Positions 1 through 10,450 of a stretch of DNA of 64,000 bases are shown here, piece after piece. Under the pieces are notes generated by a model. The model made no database searches and was not told the DNA's origin. It worked only from the letters and a program-made list of their open reading frames with translations. Position 1 is the stretch's first letter; each line of letters opens with the position of its first letter. The translations under genes were made by a program, and so were the position numbers. The stretch comes from Rhodamnia argentea (lineage: Eukaryota; Streptophyta; Magnoliopsida; Myrtales; Myrtaceae), in NCBI RefSeq assembly GCF_020921035.1, contig NC_063155.1, positions 8,231,001-8,295,000 of the forward strand, read 5' to 3'.

Positions 1-150
1 GGCCGATCACTCTCGCATGGCCCGTCCTCACCTGATCTCCACCCCCACCTCCTCCTCTGGCCTTGGCCCGCCCATCTTGTTCACATAGTCCGTCGCCGTC
101 TCTTCCTCAGAGACCAAGCGGTAAGGCGCCTTACTCTGGATTTGGCGTCC
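1..150 (-). pseudogene. small heat-shock protein fragment, copy A (cut by window edge)
   Basis: Read on the minus strand, this stretch gives an N-terminal alpha-crystallin-domain segment (RLVSEEETATDYVNKM, then an EVGVEIR-like stretch). It matches the better preserved copy at 342-725. An in-frame stop follows the EIR block, and the rest of the domain is not present before the window edge. The same segment recurs at 6,019-6,160 with nearly the same flanks, so it belongs to a duplicated block. It is a host gene fossil and not expected to make a chaperone. Confidence 0.6.
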
Positions 151-341
151 AAAGTTTACGACAAACGATGATATAACGGCACAATAATCACAAACACCAA
201 CGTCATTAATAGTGAAATTATCACGTTAAACCGATTCAAGACAGTACTTATTTGGGAAAACAGAAGTCCGGATACCACAAAGCAGATGAATCGTTCGAAC
301 ACTTTAACCATGCTGCTATATGACACATTGCTAAAACCAAT

Positions 342-725
342 TTAACTAGAAACCTCAACGCGGATCGTTTCGAACCATATAAACACCAAGTCCGCGTACT
401 CGTACCACTTCCGAGGCCGGTGCCTCTTCGGGATCACGACGGTGAGCACCCCGTCCTCGCTTAGAGAAGCCGTGGCCTCTCTCACCCTCATCTCGCTGTT
501 CCTCTGCAACTTCACCTTGACAGGCTCGTCCCCACGGCCAATCAACCACAAGGCACAACCCTGCCGGATCTCCACCCTCACCTCATCCGCCGTCAGCCGC
601 GGCTTGTCCATTTTGTACACATAGGCCTCCGCCGCCTCTTCCTCGGTGACCAGGTCGTACGACGTGGTGCCCCACATGCGCGGTACTTCGCAAGGGTCAA
701 CGAATTTCATACTTTGAGCCTCGCC
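342..725 (-). CDS. small heat-shock protein (alpha-crystallin/Hsp20 domain), copy B, main exon
   Basis: The open frame ends at 342 and carries an Hsp20-type domain: a TSYDLVTEEE lead-in, the KMDKPRLTADEVRVEI strand block, then the family signature GVLTVVIPK, and a C-terminal tail ending IRVEVSS that resembles the I/V-x-I/V tail of plant sHSPs. The first ATG is at 710, but the frame is better read from 725: GT-AG borders fit an intron at 726-827 (donor GTAAGTA, pyrimidine-rich acceptor ending CCCGTGTAG). Reading across it gives TRNKLGNL then GEAQS, close to TRNKIGEAQN in the copy at 11,201-11,690. Upstream exon sequence survives only at about 828-866, where a GC-rich repeat interrupts it, so the first exon and promoter look lost or displaced. 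sHSPs are ATP-independent holdase chaperones. It is the only copy whose domain is uninterrupted; expression is uncertain. Confidence 0.6.
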   Translation of the reverse strand, partial: GEAQSMKFVDPCEVPRMWGTTSYDLVTEEEAAEAYVYKMDKPRLTADEVRVEIRQGCALWLIGRGDEPVKVKLQRNSEMRVREATASLSEDGVLTVVIPKRHRPRKWYEYADLVFIWFETIRVEVSS

Positions 726-867
726 CTACACGGGACAAGAGAAACGGATAATGATTTGAATATATTTTTTTCTTCGCAGAAATCAGGGATAGACTGAATA
801 TTCTCATTGCGCAAATCATGTACTTACCAAATTTCCTAGTTTGTTCCGCGTTTGGTCTCTTCCCATA

Positions 868-1310
868 GGGGTCGCCGGCCCCTAGGCAAGAAGCGGCGAG
901 GGTCGCCAGCCCCTGGGCTAGAGCCGATGGGCCGGCGACCCCCGCGGGTCCCTCAGCGAGGGCCGCGAATCCCTTACGGCCGATGGCGAGGGGTCGCGAC
1001 CCTCGCCCTTGTAGGCCACGGGCAAGGGCGTCGCGACCATTGCCCGCCCTCACCGTGGCCAGATCTAGCCATGGCGACCGCTGTTGGCCGAATGAGATTT
1101 AGGGCTATGTCTTCGATGTCGGCCGAACGAGTGACAGAAATACCTTACAAGGGCCAATTTCGCGGCCCTTGCCCAAGGACCCGCTGGCTCTTGGCCAAGG
1201 GCCGGCGATGCCGCCGGCCCTTGCCCAGGGGCTGGCGATCCCTGCCGGCCCTAATCCAGCGGGGGTCGCCGCCTAAAGGGAAGCAAACAAAAAAAATCGA
1301 TATTTTTAAG
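868..1310. repeat. GC-rich repeat core inserted upstream of sHSP copy B
   Basis: This stretch is highly GC-rich and internally repetitive, with many variants of GGGTCGCCGGCCCTTGCC on both strands. The same low-complexity vocabulary forms the middle of the inverted-repeat elements at 3,840-4,030, 17,190-17,510, 19,660-19,790 and 53,530-53,750. The paralogous block at 6,840-6,900 lacks it, so it arrived after the duplication. Long frames across it (852-1,313 plus, 697-1,053 minus) are composition artefacts. Confidence 0.6.
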
Positions 1311-1317
1311 TAAATTT

Positions 1318-1765
1318 TTTAAAAAATATATTAAATATTAACGCTTTTTCATTACAATTTGACTGCATAAGGGCAATTAAAATCTGCTGTCTAAGTTTCC
1401 AAAAGCTGGTTTTTTCCTCCATGACCATTGCAGTGAGCTTCTATCTACATGCTTGGTGAAATGCGTATCCAACATGAAGCATGATCCTGTACCTTTACGA
1501 ACTGATCCATGGTTGGCTCCGGATCCTCGACGACCTCTTTCACCTTCTTTCCCTTGTGTCCGGCCATCGCTTCTGGCTCACCCTCTCTTCTACGGCGTGC
1601 CTCTGTTTGTGAGTAGGTCAACTAAAGCTCCAGAAATGGCTAACGAGCTACTCGATCGCCCGGTAGATCTGTGATCCTCCGACGAAATGCCCGAAGTGCT
1701 TCCCCTCTTTTAAAATGAACGAGGGCGTCGGCCGAATGGGAGCGGCTTAGTTTCACAATCAATGT
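1318..1765. repeat. duplicated flank of the sHSP block (partner 7,300-7,800)
   Basis: About 450 bp match 7,300-7,800 closely, sharing for example the strings CTTTTTCATTACAATTTGAC and GGCTAACGAGCTACT. With the matching 1-860 and 6,019-6,870 segments, this shows a direct segmental duplication of at least 1.7 kb at an offset of about 6 kb. No gene of its own is evident. Confidence 0.7.
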
Positions 1766-1778
1766 GGGTTCGGCAATG

Positions 1779-1838
1779 GAATTTCCAAGGAAGTTACTTT
1801 GGTCGGAAGAATTCCCAAGGAAGTTACTTTGGTCGGAA
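1779..1838 (+). repeat. two-copy tandem repeat, unit about 29 bp
   Basis: The unit containing CCAAGGAAGTTACTTTGGTC occurs twice head to tail with only small differences. A related single-copy version lies near 10,545-10,590 upstream of sHSP copy C, so this is probably a local duplication within a decayed sHSP upstream region. Confidence 0.75.
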
Positions 1839-1944
1839 GAATTACCAGGAAGTGACGTGGTGATGTTGACGTTGTGGGTTTGGCTTCAAAGTGGGGCTAG
1901 AAAGAGACTTGAACGGGGTACCAAAGATGGTGGAAAAAGAAACT

Positions 1945-2480
1945 GATTAAGTATAACATTGAATATTCAAACCCTCGAATGAGTGAAATCAAGTCATAAA
2001 TAGTACGATCCAAATTGATTTGTATAATTCGATTATGATCCATTTATTGCAATGTAAATTTTTTGACCCATACCCTATTCAACACATATTGCTAACACAC
2101 TTTCTTATTTAATACAATATATGAAACTCGTTTCTTATAATTTTTTTAAAAAATTATATTACTAAAACACCGTGGACATTTAAAATAAGCCAGCCGACCA
2201 CATCGAAAATTGGAGACCCCTACCCGCGGCTGGCAAATGTGTCAAAATGGGTTGAAAACCCACTTTCAATTCATATTCAATGAGATGAGTTATGAATGGC
2301 TTAGTCAAGTTCTAATAAATGATTCGATGAAAAATAAAAGTTCTAATAAACCGATTGTCAATGGGCTTGATTTGTAAGCCTAATTGAATGTGGTCGTAAA
2401 TAGATTTGTCTTTCAACCCATTACAACCCATTTAGGTTATCATGATTATTTGTTTAGTCGACTCATTCATGATTTGTCAT
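1945..2480. repeat. AT-rich dispersed repeat, no gene
   Basis: The stretch is rich in variations of 'AACCCATTT' and its complement. Similar wording occurs at about 36,100-36,490. It looks like an old non-autonomous element, but ends and family cannot be fixed by eye. Confidence 0.35.
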
Positions 2481-2619
2481 TCTTTTAAATACTTTTCATT
2501 TTTTTTTCCATAATTCGGGAAGGGTTGCTTGTTACGGAGGAGGCCCGCGACCCTCGCCCGCTACCAACGATGGCTTCGACAACCTTGCCTTGGTTGTTAG
2601 AGCATCCCTTCCGATTATC

Positions 2620-2700
2620 ACCAGCAAGGTCCATCCCCACCTGATCTTCATCCTCACATCCTCCTCTGGTCATGGCCCATCCACCTTGAGCACACAAAAT
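2620..2700 (-). pseudogene. small heat-shock protein fragment (mid-domain only)
   Basis: Minus-strand reading gives V-L-K-V-D-G-P, a stop, then PEEDVRMKIRWGWTLLVI. This aligns with the YKMDKPRLTADEVRVEIR block of copy B. Only about 27 codons are recognisable. It lies between an AT-rich repeat and a TA microsatellite. Confidence 0.5.
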
Positions 2701-2845
2701 TACTGACGAAAAACCTTTCAAAATGTGAATGGACTTATAAGTGAACTAACAAAGGTTGTGAAGGGTCTTTTGTTGATTTTGGACATAAAGGTAAATGATA
2801 AGATAATCGTGTCTAGGCATGTAAATTGAAGGAAATAAAAAAATG

Positions 2846-2846
2846 C

Positions 2847-2902
<56 letters not shown>
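2846..2902. repeat. (TA)n microsatellite
   Basis: Uninterrupted TA dinucleotides, roughly 27 units. Length is likely to be polymorphic. Confidence 0.95.
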
Positions 2903-2904
<2 letters not shown>

Positions 2905-3289
2905 TGTGATTGATTGAGAGGTCCATAACAAAGAGTACAATATCCTTTTTAAAGCTCAGTACCAATGATTACAAACGATTATTGAATTTTAAAAAATAAA
3001 TTCCTTATCCTATTTTTGGACAAATAACTTGCTAATCATATCTTCCGTTACAAAAAGTTACATTTTCTGTAATTTTCTATTATCTAGTAACACTTTTTTT
3101 TTTTTACTTATCTATAGGTATTGATAACTTCATTCCAGTGAAGATTCTCATCAACAATTGTTGTTTGCTACCGATAACTTGCTTGGCGAGTTGTGACCGT
3201 TTCTCCCATCGATGACTTTTGTCTTTCATTGAACTATGCTACTATCGACTAAGTCCGTCACTTGTCAAATGTATATATATATATATTAG
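2903..3289. other. AT-rich intergenic stretch
   Basis: I see no coding signal here; there are short poly-T runs and a short TA run near 3,271-3,284. Confidence 0.6.
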
Positions 3290-3545
3290 TCATTTTTTTT
3301 TTGTGTCAACAACGTCGTCCCCAACTCACTTCGGGATTCGGCATTATCGAGCGGGGGTGCCAATGGAACCCTTGCGTCTCGCAGTGAAATGGCGATGGGG
3401 AACTCGATTCTTTTTAGGGTAGCCGATGAAGCGCTTGCTCGCCTTGTGGATTTGTGCTTCTCGGACGAAATGCTTCCCTCTTGTGAAATAGACGGGCCCT
3501 TCTCAAAAAGGCGGCTGATAGTGAACGACAGTCGTTGAGCCCGAG
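3290..3545 (-). pseudogene. small heat-shock protein 5' fragment (N-terminal part only)
   Basis: On the minus strand one frame reads APPLDNAESRSELGTTLLT. This aligns with APLELLATKRELGTTAYD in the sHSP copy at 11,201-11,690, and the sequence then diverges before the alpha-crystallin domain. The adjacent GACGAAATGCTTCCCTC and 'GACTTAGTTT' stretches also recur upstream of other copies (near 1,685-1,750 and 7,700-7,790). It is an isolated N-terminal remnant with no domain. Confidence 0.45.
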
Positions 3546-3605
3546 TAGATGACTTGACTTAGTTTGACAGGCCGTTGTGGACTTCTTATATAAATGTTGT
3601 GGACT

Positions 3606-4090
3606 TCTTATATAAATGATTGGGAAAATTGTCCAAAAAAAAAATCTTAAAATTATTGTGTCGATTCAATCCTAAACATTTTCATATTTTGTTAATTGAG
3701 TTCATCCGGCTAATTTCAATTAAGAATTGATGACATGGACTTCGACCGTTCCTCGATCGTCCTACGCGACACTAATGGTGCTGATGTGAATTTTTTATTA
3801 TTATTCTTTTGTCTTTTCTTTTTCTCTATTGTAAAGACCGGTAAGAGGTCACTTGCCATTGGCCGGGGCCTAGTGTCCTCGGGCGTCCTCCGCCGGCCAC
3901 TTGGCGAGGACTTACCAGACCTCCCCGGCAGTTGGCCAAGGTTGCCGGCCCTCACCAGCAATTGGGCAAGGGCGGTGAGCTCTACTCGGCCACTAAACGA
4001 TAGTTGTCGGTGAGGGCTTGTAGGCCCTCTTCTGTGGCTCGCCGAGAATGTCGGGTCTCGGCCGGTGGTCAACTGTTTTCTTTCCAATTG
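3606..4090. mobile_element. truncated foldback (MULE-like) element, left arm plus GC core
   Basis: It starts GGGAAAATTGTCC and continues with the left-arm text shared with the intact copy at 21,947-22,513 (CAATTGAGTTCATCCGGCTAATTTC-type wording). It then enters a GC-rich core of 'GGCGAGG' and 'GGCCGG' variants. The expected mirrored right arm is missing or replaced. Confidence 0.55.
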
Positions 4091-4186
4091 AGTTCATCCA
4101 ATCAATTTTCATTGATGACATTGCTCTTCAAAACTTATTCGGAAAGTATCCTGTTGGGCGGAGGCTTTTCGCCTCTTCTTAGGTTC

Positions 4187-5419
4187 CGTTTGTTTCACAG
4201 AAAAAGTTTTTCTTTTTCTCCAATTTCTAGCATTTGGGGACTAAAAATATGTGATCAAAGAAAATATTTTCTGACCAACGGAAAATGTCTTTCTAAAACT
4301 GGAAAAAAAATGATTTTCATTTTGAAAAAATCGAAAATCGAGAGTCATTTCCCCCATCTTTCTCACTTCTCCCTTAGCTACGTCCGCCGGATTAGCCGAC
4401 ATGTCCGGTCAAATGACCACCTCTAGATCCAGATGAGCTTGTCAATCCATATAGAACCGGTAAGGTTTCGTCTGACTGACAGAGTGAGGAGAGAGAAAGG
4501 TGAAAGGTCACGAAAAGAGATCAAGAAAGACGACGAAAGAGCATTGTCGCGTCATCGTTTGCACTTTCGGTGGCCGGCAATGGTTTTTCCCAGGAGGTTG
4601 CCCGGTGATGTGATTCAAAGTAATATTTTTTTCTCCAGACCAGGCCTTTGAAGTGGAAAAAGTAAAACCTTTCCGGATCACTGTTAATTATTTTGAAAGT
4701 TTAATTAATTAGATGGATATAATTGAATGTTCTAAAACTATGTTCACGCATATTATCGAAAACAAGGGCTTAGAAATATTTGAATTTAAGATTTTCTATA
4801 ATGGTATAGTATCAAAATTTCGCGAGATCACGGATAAACCGACTTAAAAGTTCAAATTTATAAAGAAGTCGTAGTGTAATATTTAAATGTTTTAACATAA
4901 CGGTATTTTTCTATGTCGAAATCATATCAGCATTAAGAAATTGCTTGGAAAGAGACGTGTAAAGTTATTGGTTTGTTGACTGCATTTGCCTTGACAGAGG
5001 GGTTGTAAAGATTCTTAAACTTGACAAATGATTTGCAAGAAATTGATCCCTCATAACTTTGAACATTTGAATGGAGGGATAGCTATCCAAAAGATCGTAA
5101 TCCTCTCATATAGTCCCCAATTCAACCTTAAACTTTCTCTTTGCAATTTAATCCTTCTTTGATAATTTTTCAATATAGCCATTCTTTTTAATCCTTTAAC
5201 GTTTTGATAATTTTTCAATATAGCCAATCTAGCCAATTGCGGATGAAAATCACGTTATAAGCTACCTTTAGTGTTTTCACTTATTACCAAATACTTGTAA
5301 AATCAATTTTTCTTCCACTTGTTTTCAGCACAAATAAACATTAGAGAAATGCTTTCTATATCTGATTTCCAAAGAATATTTTCTACTGACAAGACGTTTT
5401 CAGTGAAATAAACGGAAGC
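4187..5419. mobile_element. candidate non-autonomous DNA element with TTCCGTTTGTTTCAC-type ends
   Basis: The left end reads TTCCGTTTGTTTCACAGAAAA (4,189 onward). The reverse complement of the right end reads TTCCGTTTATTTCACTGAAAA, giving inverted termini about 1.2 kb apart. Similar single ends occur near 10,705 and 30,868, so the family is dispersed. No transposase is recognisable in between, and I could not find a convincing target-site duplication. Confidence 0.4.
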
Positions 5420-6018
5420 TAAGACTCATTCACAACAAACAACCGCAGGATAAATGTGAATGCCAGTCGTTCAACGAGACTCATGGCTGAATTACGTGCT
5501 CATATTCATATTCAATTACTACGTGTGTAGCTAGAGTTGGCCACAAGGCCGTGCCGGCCCACGCCGGGTCGGGGCATGATTGGCCCACACCCCTTTGTAA
5601 TATTTAAGAAAATCAAAAAATAAGAACAAAAAGGTGATTATCGTGGATTGCTTGTTTTTTTTTTTTTTTGTCTCCAAGATTTATGATCATTGGAACGAAA
5701 TGCAGTTGAATTTTTCAATTCGAAATGTTGATATTAACAAATGGTGGTTCATTGTTTTTAGTATAAATTCATTCTAGGACTCTTTTTTTAATTGTTTATT
5801 TATTTGTAGAACCATAAAAATGATAATTTATCATGTACGTATAAAAATATAAATGTAATATATAACGTATCTCAACGTGTTGGAATTATATATATATATA
5901 TATATATTTATATGTAACGTGTCTTGTGTCATGTCCCGTTTCGTATCGTGTCGATGCTACATAGGCCCCACTCACCCTCGCCTTAGGAACCTCATCTTGG
6001 CCGTCGGAATATCTCTTC
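5420..6018. other. intergenic repeat-like stretch with short TA run
   Basis: It contains a GC-rich patch (GGCCGTGCCGGCCCACGCCG, about 5,550) and a TA run near 5,887-5,912. I see no credible coding frame. Confidence 0.4.
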
Positions 6019-6160
6019 GGCTGATCACTCTCGCATGGCCCGTCCCCACCTGATCTCCACCCTCACCTCCTCCTCCGGCCCTTGCCCGCCCACCTTGTAC
6101 ACATAGTCCGTCGCCGTCTCTTCCTCAGAGACCAGGCGGTAAGGCGCCTTACTCTGGATT
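6019..6160 (-). pseudogene. small heat-shock protein fragment (duplicate of copy A)
   Basis: It is nearly identical to 1-150 over its length, including the downstream text GATTTGGCGTCCAAAGTTTAC, and encodes only the first third of the Hsp20 domain. It is part of the 6-kb-offset segmental duplication. Confidence 0.6.
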
Positions 6161-6339
6161 TGGCGTCCAAAGTTTACAAACAAACGATGATATAATGGAC
6201 GTCATTAATAATGAAATCATCATGTTAAACCGATTCAAGACAGTATTTATTTGGGAAAAAAAAGTTCGGACAACATCGAGGAGAGGAATAGTTCGAACAC
6301 TTTAGCCATGCTACTATATGACACTTTGCTAAAACCAAT

Positions 6340-6870
6340 TTAACTAGAAACCCCAACGCGGACCGTTTTGAACCACATAAACACCAAGTCCGCGCACTCG
6401 CGCCACTTCCGAGGCTGGTGCCTCTTCGGGATCACGACGGTGAGCACCCGTCCGCGCTCAGAGAAGCCGTGGCCTCTCTCAGCCTCATCTAGATGTTCCT
6501 CCGCAGCTTCACCTTGACGGTCTCGTCCCCTCATCCGATCAACCGCAAGGCACGGCCCCGCCGGATCTCCACCCTCACCTCGTCTGCCGTCAGCCACGGC
6601 TTGTCCATCTTGTACACATAGGCCGCCGCCGTCTCTTCCTCGGTAACCTGGTCGTACGAAGTGGTGCCCCACGTGCGCGGGGCTTTGCACGGGTCGACGA
6701 CTTTCATCAATTTAAATCCGTCCTACACGGGCCAAGGGGAACGCATAATGATTTAAACATTTTTTTTCCCCAGAAATCAAGGATCGACTGAATATACTCA
6801 TTGCGCAAATCATATACTTACCAAAGGTTCTAGTTCGTTCCGCGTTTGGTCTCTTCCCAAAACTTTGTCA
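6340..6870 (-). pseudogene. small heat-shock protein pseudogene, duplicate of copy B
   Basis: The frame begins MKVVDPCKAPRTWGTTSYD at 6,708 and follows copy B closely through EVRVEIRRGRALRLIG. It then meets two in-frame stops (after LRLIG and after LRRNI) and a one-base loss before the CSPS stretch, which shifts the GVLTVVIPK region into another frame. The same short intron as in copy B is visible just upstream (donor GTAAGTA, acceptor CCCGTGTAG). Unlike copy B, the upstream exon is not interrupted by a GC-rich repeat: a frame EKASDKVLGRDQTRNEL precedes the donor. Confidence 0.7.
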
Positions 6871-6954
6871 CTGGCCTTCTCATTGGTCTATCAACACACA
6901 ACTTAAAAATCAGACAGATTAACTAACACAATAATATGCGATACCATAAAAAAT

Positions 6955-7243
6955 TGACAGAAAAGTATAAAATAAGTCATAAGCCTATTGCATTGTACCA
7001 ATTCAATCATAAACCTTTCAATTGGATCAATTTAGTCCCGAACATTTTGCAATGATACGAACTTAGTCCATCCGGTTAATTTTGATCGCAAATCACCGAT
7101 ATGGACGACGGTCATGTCACATAAGATTGCTGGAGTCCATGTCAGTAATTTAAAACTAAATTGATCCAATTGAAAAATTTAGGATTAAATTGATATCAAT
7201 GCAATAGGTTTGGAACTTTTTGGGCACTTTATTTTTTTCCTCA
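6955..7243. mobile_element. short palindromic foldback element (MITE)
   Basis: The left arm (AAGCCTATTGCATTGTACCA, CAATTCAATCATAAACCTTT) is mirrored by the right arm (ATTTAGGATTAAATTGATAT, CAATGCAATAGGTTTGG). The GC-rich core of the longer copies is absent, so this is a core-deleted form of the same family as 21,947-22,513. Confidence 0.6.
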
Positions 7244-7299
7244 AAATTGACCAAACAAATTCCAGCGCTCCGATGGCAATGTAGATGCACAGAAGGGTT

Positions 7300-7835
7300 A
7301 TGACAATGCTTTTTCATTACAATTTGACTGCGTAATGGCAATTAAAATCTGCTGTCTAAAAGTTTCCAAAAGGTGGTTTTTCCCTTCATGACCATTGCAG
7401 GGAGCTTCCATCAAGATGGCAGCAAATTTCCAAAAGAACGTTACATGCTTGGTGAAATAGGAACACAACATAAATCATGATCATGTACCTCTTCCAAACT
7501 CAGCGAGAAGCTCGGCAAGAGCCAATCAAAGGTTGGCTTCGAATCTTCGACGCCGCCTTTTACCGTCTTTCCCTCGTCTCCAACCATTGCTCACGGCTCA
7601 CCCTCTCTTCTATGGCGTGCCTCTGTTTGTGATTGTGAGTAGGTCAACTAAAGCTCTTCAAATGGCTAACGAGCTACTTGACCGCCGGGTCGATCTGTGA
7701 TTCTTCGGGCGAAATGCCCGGAATGCTTTCCCTCTTTTAAAATGAACGAGGACATCGGCCGAATGGGAACGACTTAGTTTCACAAGTCAATGAGGGGCTT
7801 CTGATTCAAATGAGTTAGACGCATTCAAGTCGCCA
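7300..7835. repeat. duplicated flank of the sHSP block (partner 1,318-1,765)
   Basis: It is the second copy of the segment described at 1,318-1,765, with a small insertion near 7,390-7,440. Its end (TTTCACAAGTCAATGAGGGG) also resembles 9,610-9,700, so this upstream piece exists in at least three copies. Confidence 0.7.
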
Positions 7836-8949
7836 TTTGCAAATCATCGCTCCATACATGACATTGCTTGTGGGATATTTCTCGACCGCCTATCGTGTAC
7901 TATTGGCTTTTTATTTTGACTTGGTCAATACAGGATTCAGCCCAAACAAAAAGGACAAGAAAAGATAGTTTCGACTAGTCGGAAGAGAGGAAGGTCAAAG
8001 AAAGGAAAGGGCAAAGGAAAAGAGGTCTTCTGCGCGTACACGTCATGAGGATCTTGTCCAGCCGGATTAACATCGCACTGTTTCGCAATGCCCGGTGAGA
8101 ATTCAAGCCCTTTATCCATCTAATCAGACTAATATCTAAGTTAGGACTTAATTTCGATCTCCGATTCATGGTATTTTGATTCCGCTTACTACGATCATAT
8201 GACATCAAATTCTAATCTGCTTCGGTCAAAATCCTTTCCATGACATCCCCGGCAACTTCTGACATGTGTGCCCCAACCTAGGGTCCTACGCCCATTTTAT
8301 CTACTTCTATCCATCGTTCCACAAGAGTAAGTCAACCCTCTGTTTGACTTTCTGATTACCATTGTTACTCTATCATTTCTTCTTTTTCTGAACCTCGCAC
8401 ATATAGAGAAACTGGTGCTAATCCTCTATGGCAGTTGTTGAAGTTTGTTTGTAAAACAAAAAAAAATTTTTTTTTTTGTCGCACGTAGGAGAGATGGGAG
8501 AGTTAAAGTCACTTTATTAGTTAAAAGGCTATTATAGTCTTTCAAATAAACAAATGAGCAAGTAGTCTAAACCCCACTATATTTGCGTGCGGGTGCGTGA
8601 TTATTAGGTGCACTTGCAATTTTGAAATTAATTAACTATTGAGCCCTACCAAAATTGTGCGATCGTTCACAAGAATTGAAGTTAATTTTTTAAATTTTTA
8701 AAAATTCACTTCTTCAATTTTTCAGATTTTCATTTCTTTCCAAAAGAGATACAACCTTCTTTTCTGATTGTTTCCCTAGAGAGTTCTTAGAGAAATATTT
8801 TAATTGCTATCTAATATTCTTACTCGAGACTCTATTGTACCCTAGAAGGTTTTTGCCGATTACCATTAGTAACGTTGTGGGGCAAATAATTTCTTGAAGA
8901 GAGTGCTATCGTGTCTCATAGTCCGATACCATTGTTCAACACATTCGTT
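7836..8949. other. intergenic, no supported gene
   Basis: There is no convincing coding frame. Its last 300 bp lie directly before a copia fragment and may be part of that fossil, but the boundary cannot be set by eye. Confidence 0.4.
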
Positions 8950-9165
8950 AAATTTCCCAACAATATAGCAAGCAATGGTAGATGAGTTGCAAGCCTTCGA
9001 CAAATCTCATACATGGGTTTGGTTGATTTGCCTCCTGGTAAGTCCGCTATCGATTGTTAATGGGTATACAAGATTAAAACAAAGAAAGATGGTACTTTGG
9101 ACTGTTATAAAGCTCGACTAGTGGCAAAAGGCTTTAGTCAAGAATATGGAATTGACCACTGATGT
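8950..9165 (+). mobile_element. Ty1/copia retrotransposon fossil, reverse-transcriptase fragment
   Basis: Plus-strand reading shows the start of a copia-type reverse-transcriptase domain (AMVDELQAF, then a [17 protein letters not shown] block followed by SQEYGID). Only about 70 codons are present and no LTR can be assigned. It is a broken, short remnant with no sign of activity. Confidence 0.7.
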
Positions 9166-9276
9166 AAGGTGTCCACAGAGAATCTTCTTACACTCAAAAT
9201 TAATGCAGTGGTTGAATTCGACTTTTTCACTATCTCTCTTTTTCTTTGTTCTCTCCAATCACACTCGGACACTTCA

Positions 9277-9278
<2 letters not shown>

Positions 9279-9316
<38 letters not shown>
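9279..9316 (+). repeat. (CT)n microsatellite
   Basis: Nearly perfect CT dinucleotides, about 19 units. Confidence 0.95.
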
Positions 9317-9318
<2 letters not shown>

Positions 9319-9399
9319 GATCGACTCTCAATCATCCTAGGTCGTGGATTGCCCTCGCAAGTTTGAGCTTCGCAACCCTTGCTCATTCCCGAGTCGCCT

Positions 9400-9600
9400 T
9401 TACTTGCTTGGTCATCTTTTACTTTGAACCGTTTTATTGTTCATATTATTTTACTGCAAAAAATGAATCCAATAAAAGGAATAAAGGAAAAACAAGTTAT
9501 CTAGTTGCCTTGGAATCGGACCGGAAAAACAAAGTAAATTTCAGGTTCCAAAAACTAAAACCGGTTCTAGCAGGGCCCTCCCTGAAACCAATCCTCCCTA
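9400..9600. repeat. dispersed repeat fragment shared with 30,000-30,270
   Basis: The sequence around TTTTACTTTGAACCGTTTTA, followed by the 'CCTTGGAATC' and 'AGGTTCCAAAA' blocks, reappears at 30,000-30,270 in the same order. It is an old non-autonomous repeat with frequent GGTTCC/GGAACC wording. Confidence 0.5.
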
Positions 9601-10033
9601 TTCACGCTGACTTGATGAGTTGACTTAGCTTCACAAGTCATTGGGGGCTTCTTATTTAATAAAACCGAGCACATTAAAGTCAACATTTACAAATCATCAA
9701 TCCATGTAATGCGCTTCTTTAGGTACCACGTTACATCTCAACCGTTGTTGATTCATGTCTTGTTTACATTGATCACCTGCTGAGACTTAATTGAGAAACC
9801 AATGGAGCATTGGTTAGTGAGTATTGCTCACTTATAAAAGTTAAACCACTTACAGTCGAATAAATCACTTGCAATTAATGAATTGTATAGATCAGTATTT
9901 ATAAACTTAGTATTGTTGAAAAGAGTCGACAAGGCAGTACTTAACTGAGAAAATTGAAGTTCGGCTACCAGAGACCGTAACGAGGAATAGTCTGAGCACT
10001 GGCCATATATAAAGACACTTCGTTGAGACCAAT
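9601..10033. other. sHSP-block upstream remnant and intergenic sequence
   Basis: Positions 9,610-9,700 resemble 7,770-7,835 (AGCTTCACAAGTCATTGGGG), which is sHSP-unit flank. The remainder shows nothing I can name. Confidence 0.4.
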
Positions 10034-10450
10034 TTAACCGGAAACCGCCACGTGGACCGTTTGGAACCTAATAAACATCAAGTCCTCGAACTCGTACGAC
10101 TTGCGAGGCCGGCACTTCTTCGGAATCAGGACGGCGAGCATGCCGTCGACACTCGTGGAAGCCCTGGCCTCGCTCACCCTCATCTTCTTGTTCCTCGGCA
10201 ACTTCACCTCGACGGCCTCGTCTCCTTGGCCGATCACCCACAAGGCATGGCCCCGCCGGATCTCCACTCTCACCTCGTCCGCCCTCGGCCACGGCTTGTC
10301 CATCTTGTACACGAAAGACGCCGCTGTCTCTTCCTCGGAGACCTGGTCGTACGACGTGGTGCCCCACGCGCGGGCCTTGGCGAGGCTCTAAACTTCCTTT
10401 TCTCCATAACACTTGGACGTTGGAATTGTCCATCGATGGAATGGCGGCGG
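10034..10450 (-). pseudogene. small heat-shock protein copy C, N-terminal frame broken
   Basis: The alpha-crystallin domain is open from about 10,387 to the stop at 10,034: AKARAWGTTSYDQVSEEE, then KMDKPWPRADEVRVEI, a GMLAVLIPK signature (L for the usual V at one position) and a tail ending VHVAVSG. Just upstream an in-frame stop (TTTAG) cuts it from the only nearby ATG (10,437), which lies in a different frame (MDNSNVQV). Either an acceptor at TTTAG joins it to a lost exon, as in copy B, or the copy is dead. I favour a pseudogene, with the spliced alternative open. Confidence 0.55.

Noticed and set aside
697-1313. Long overlapping frames (118 and 153 codons) on both strands
   Set aside because: They lie in a GC-rich repeat core with Arg/Pro/Gly/Ala-biased translations on both strands, the signature of composition and not coding.
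9138-9386. Frame with RERERERERE-type stretch
   Set aside because: Produced by the CT microsatellite; no conserved features.
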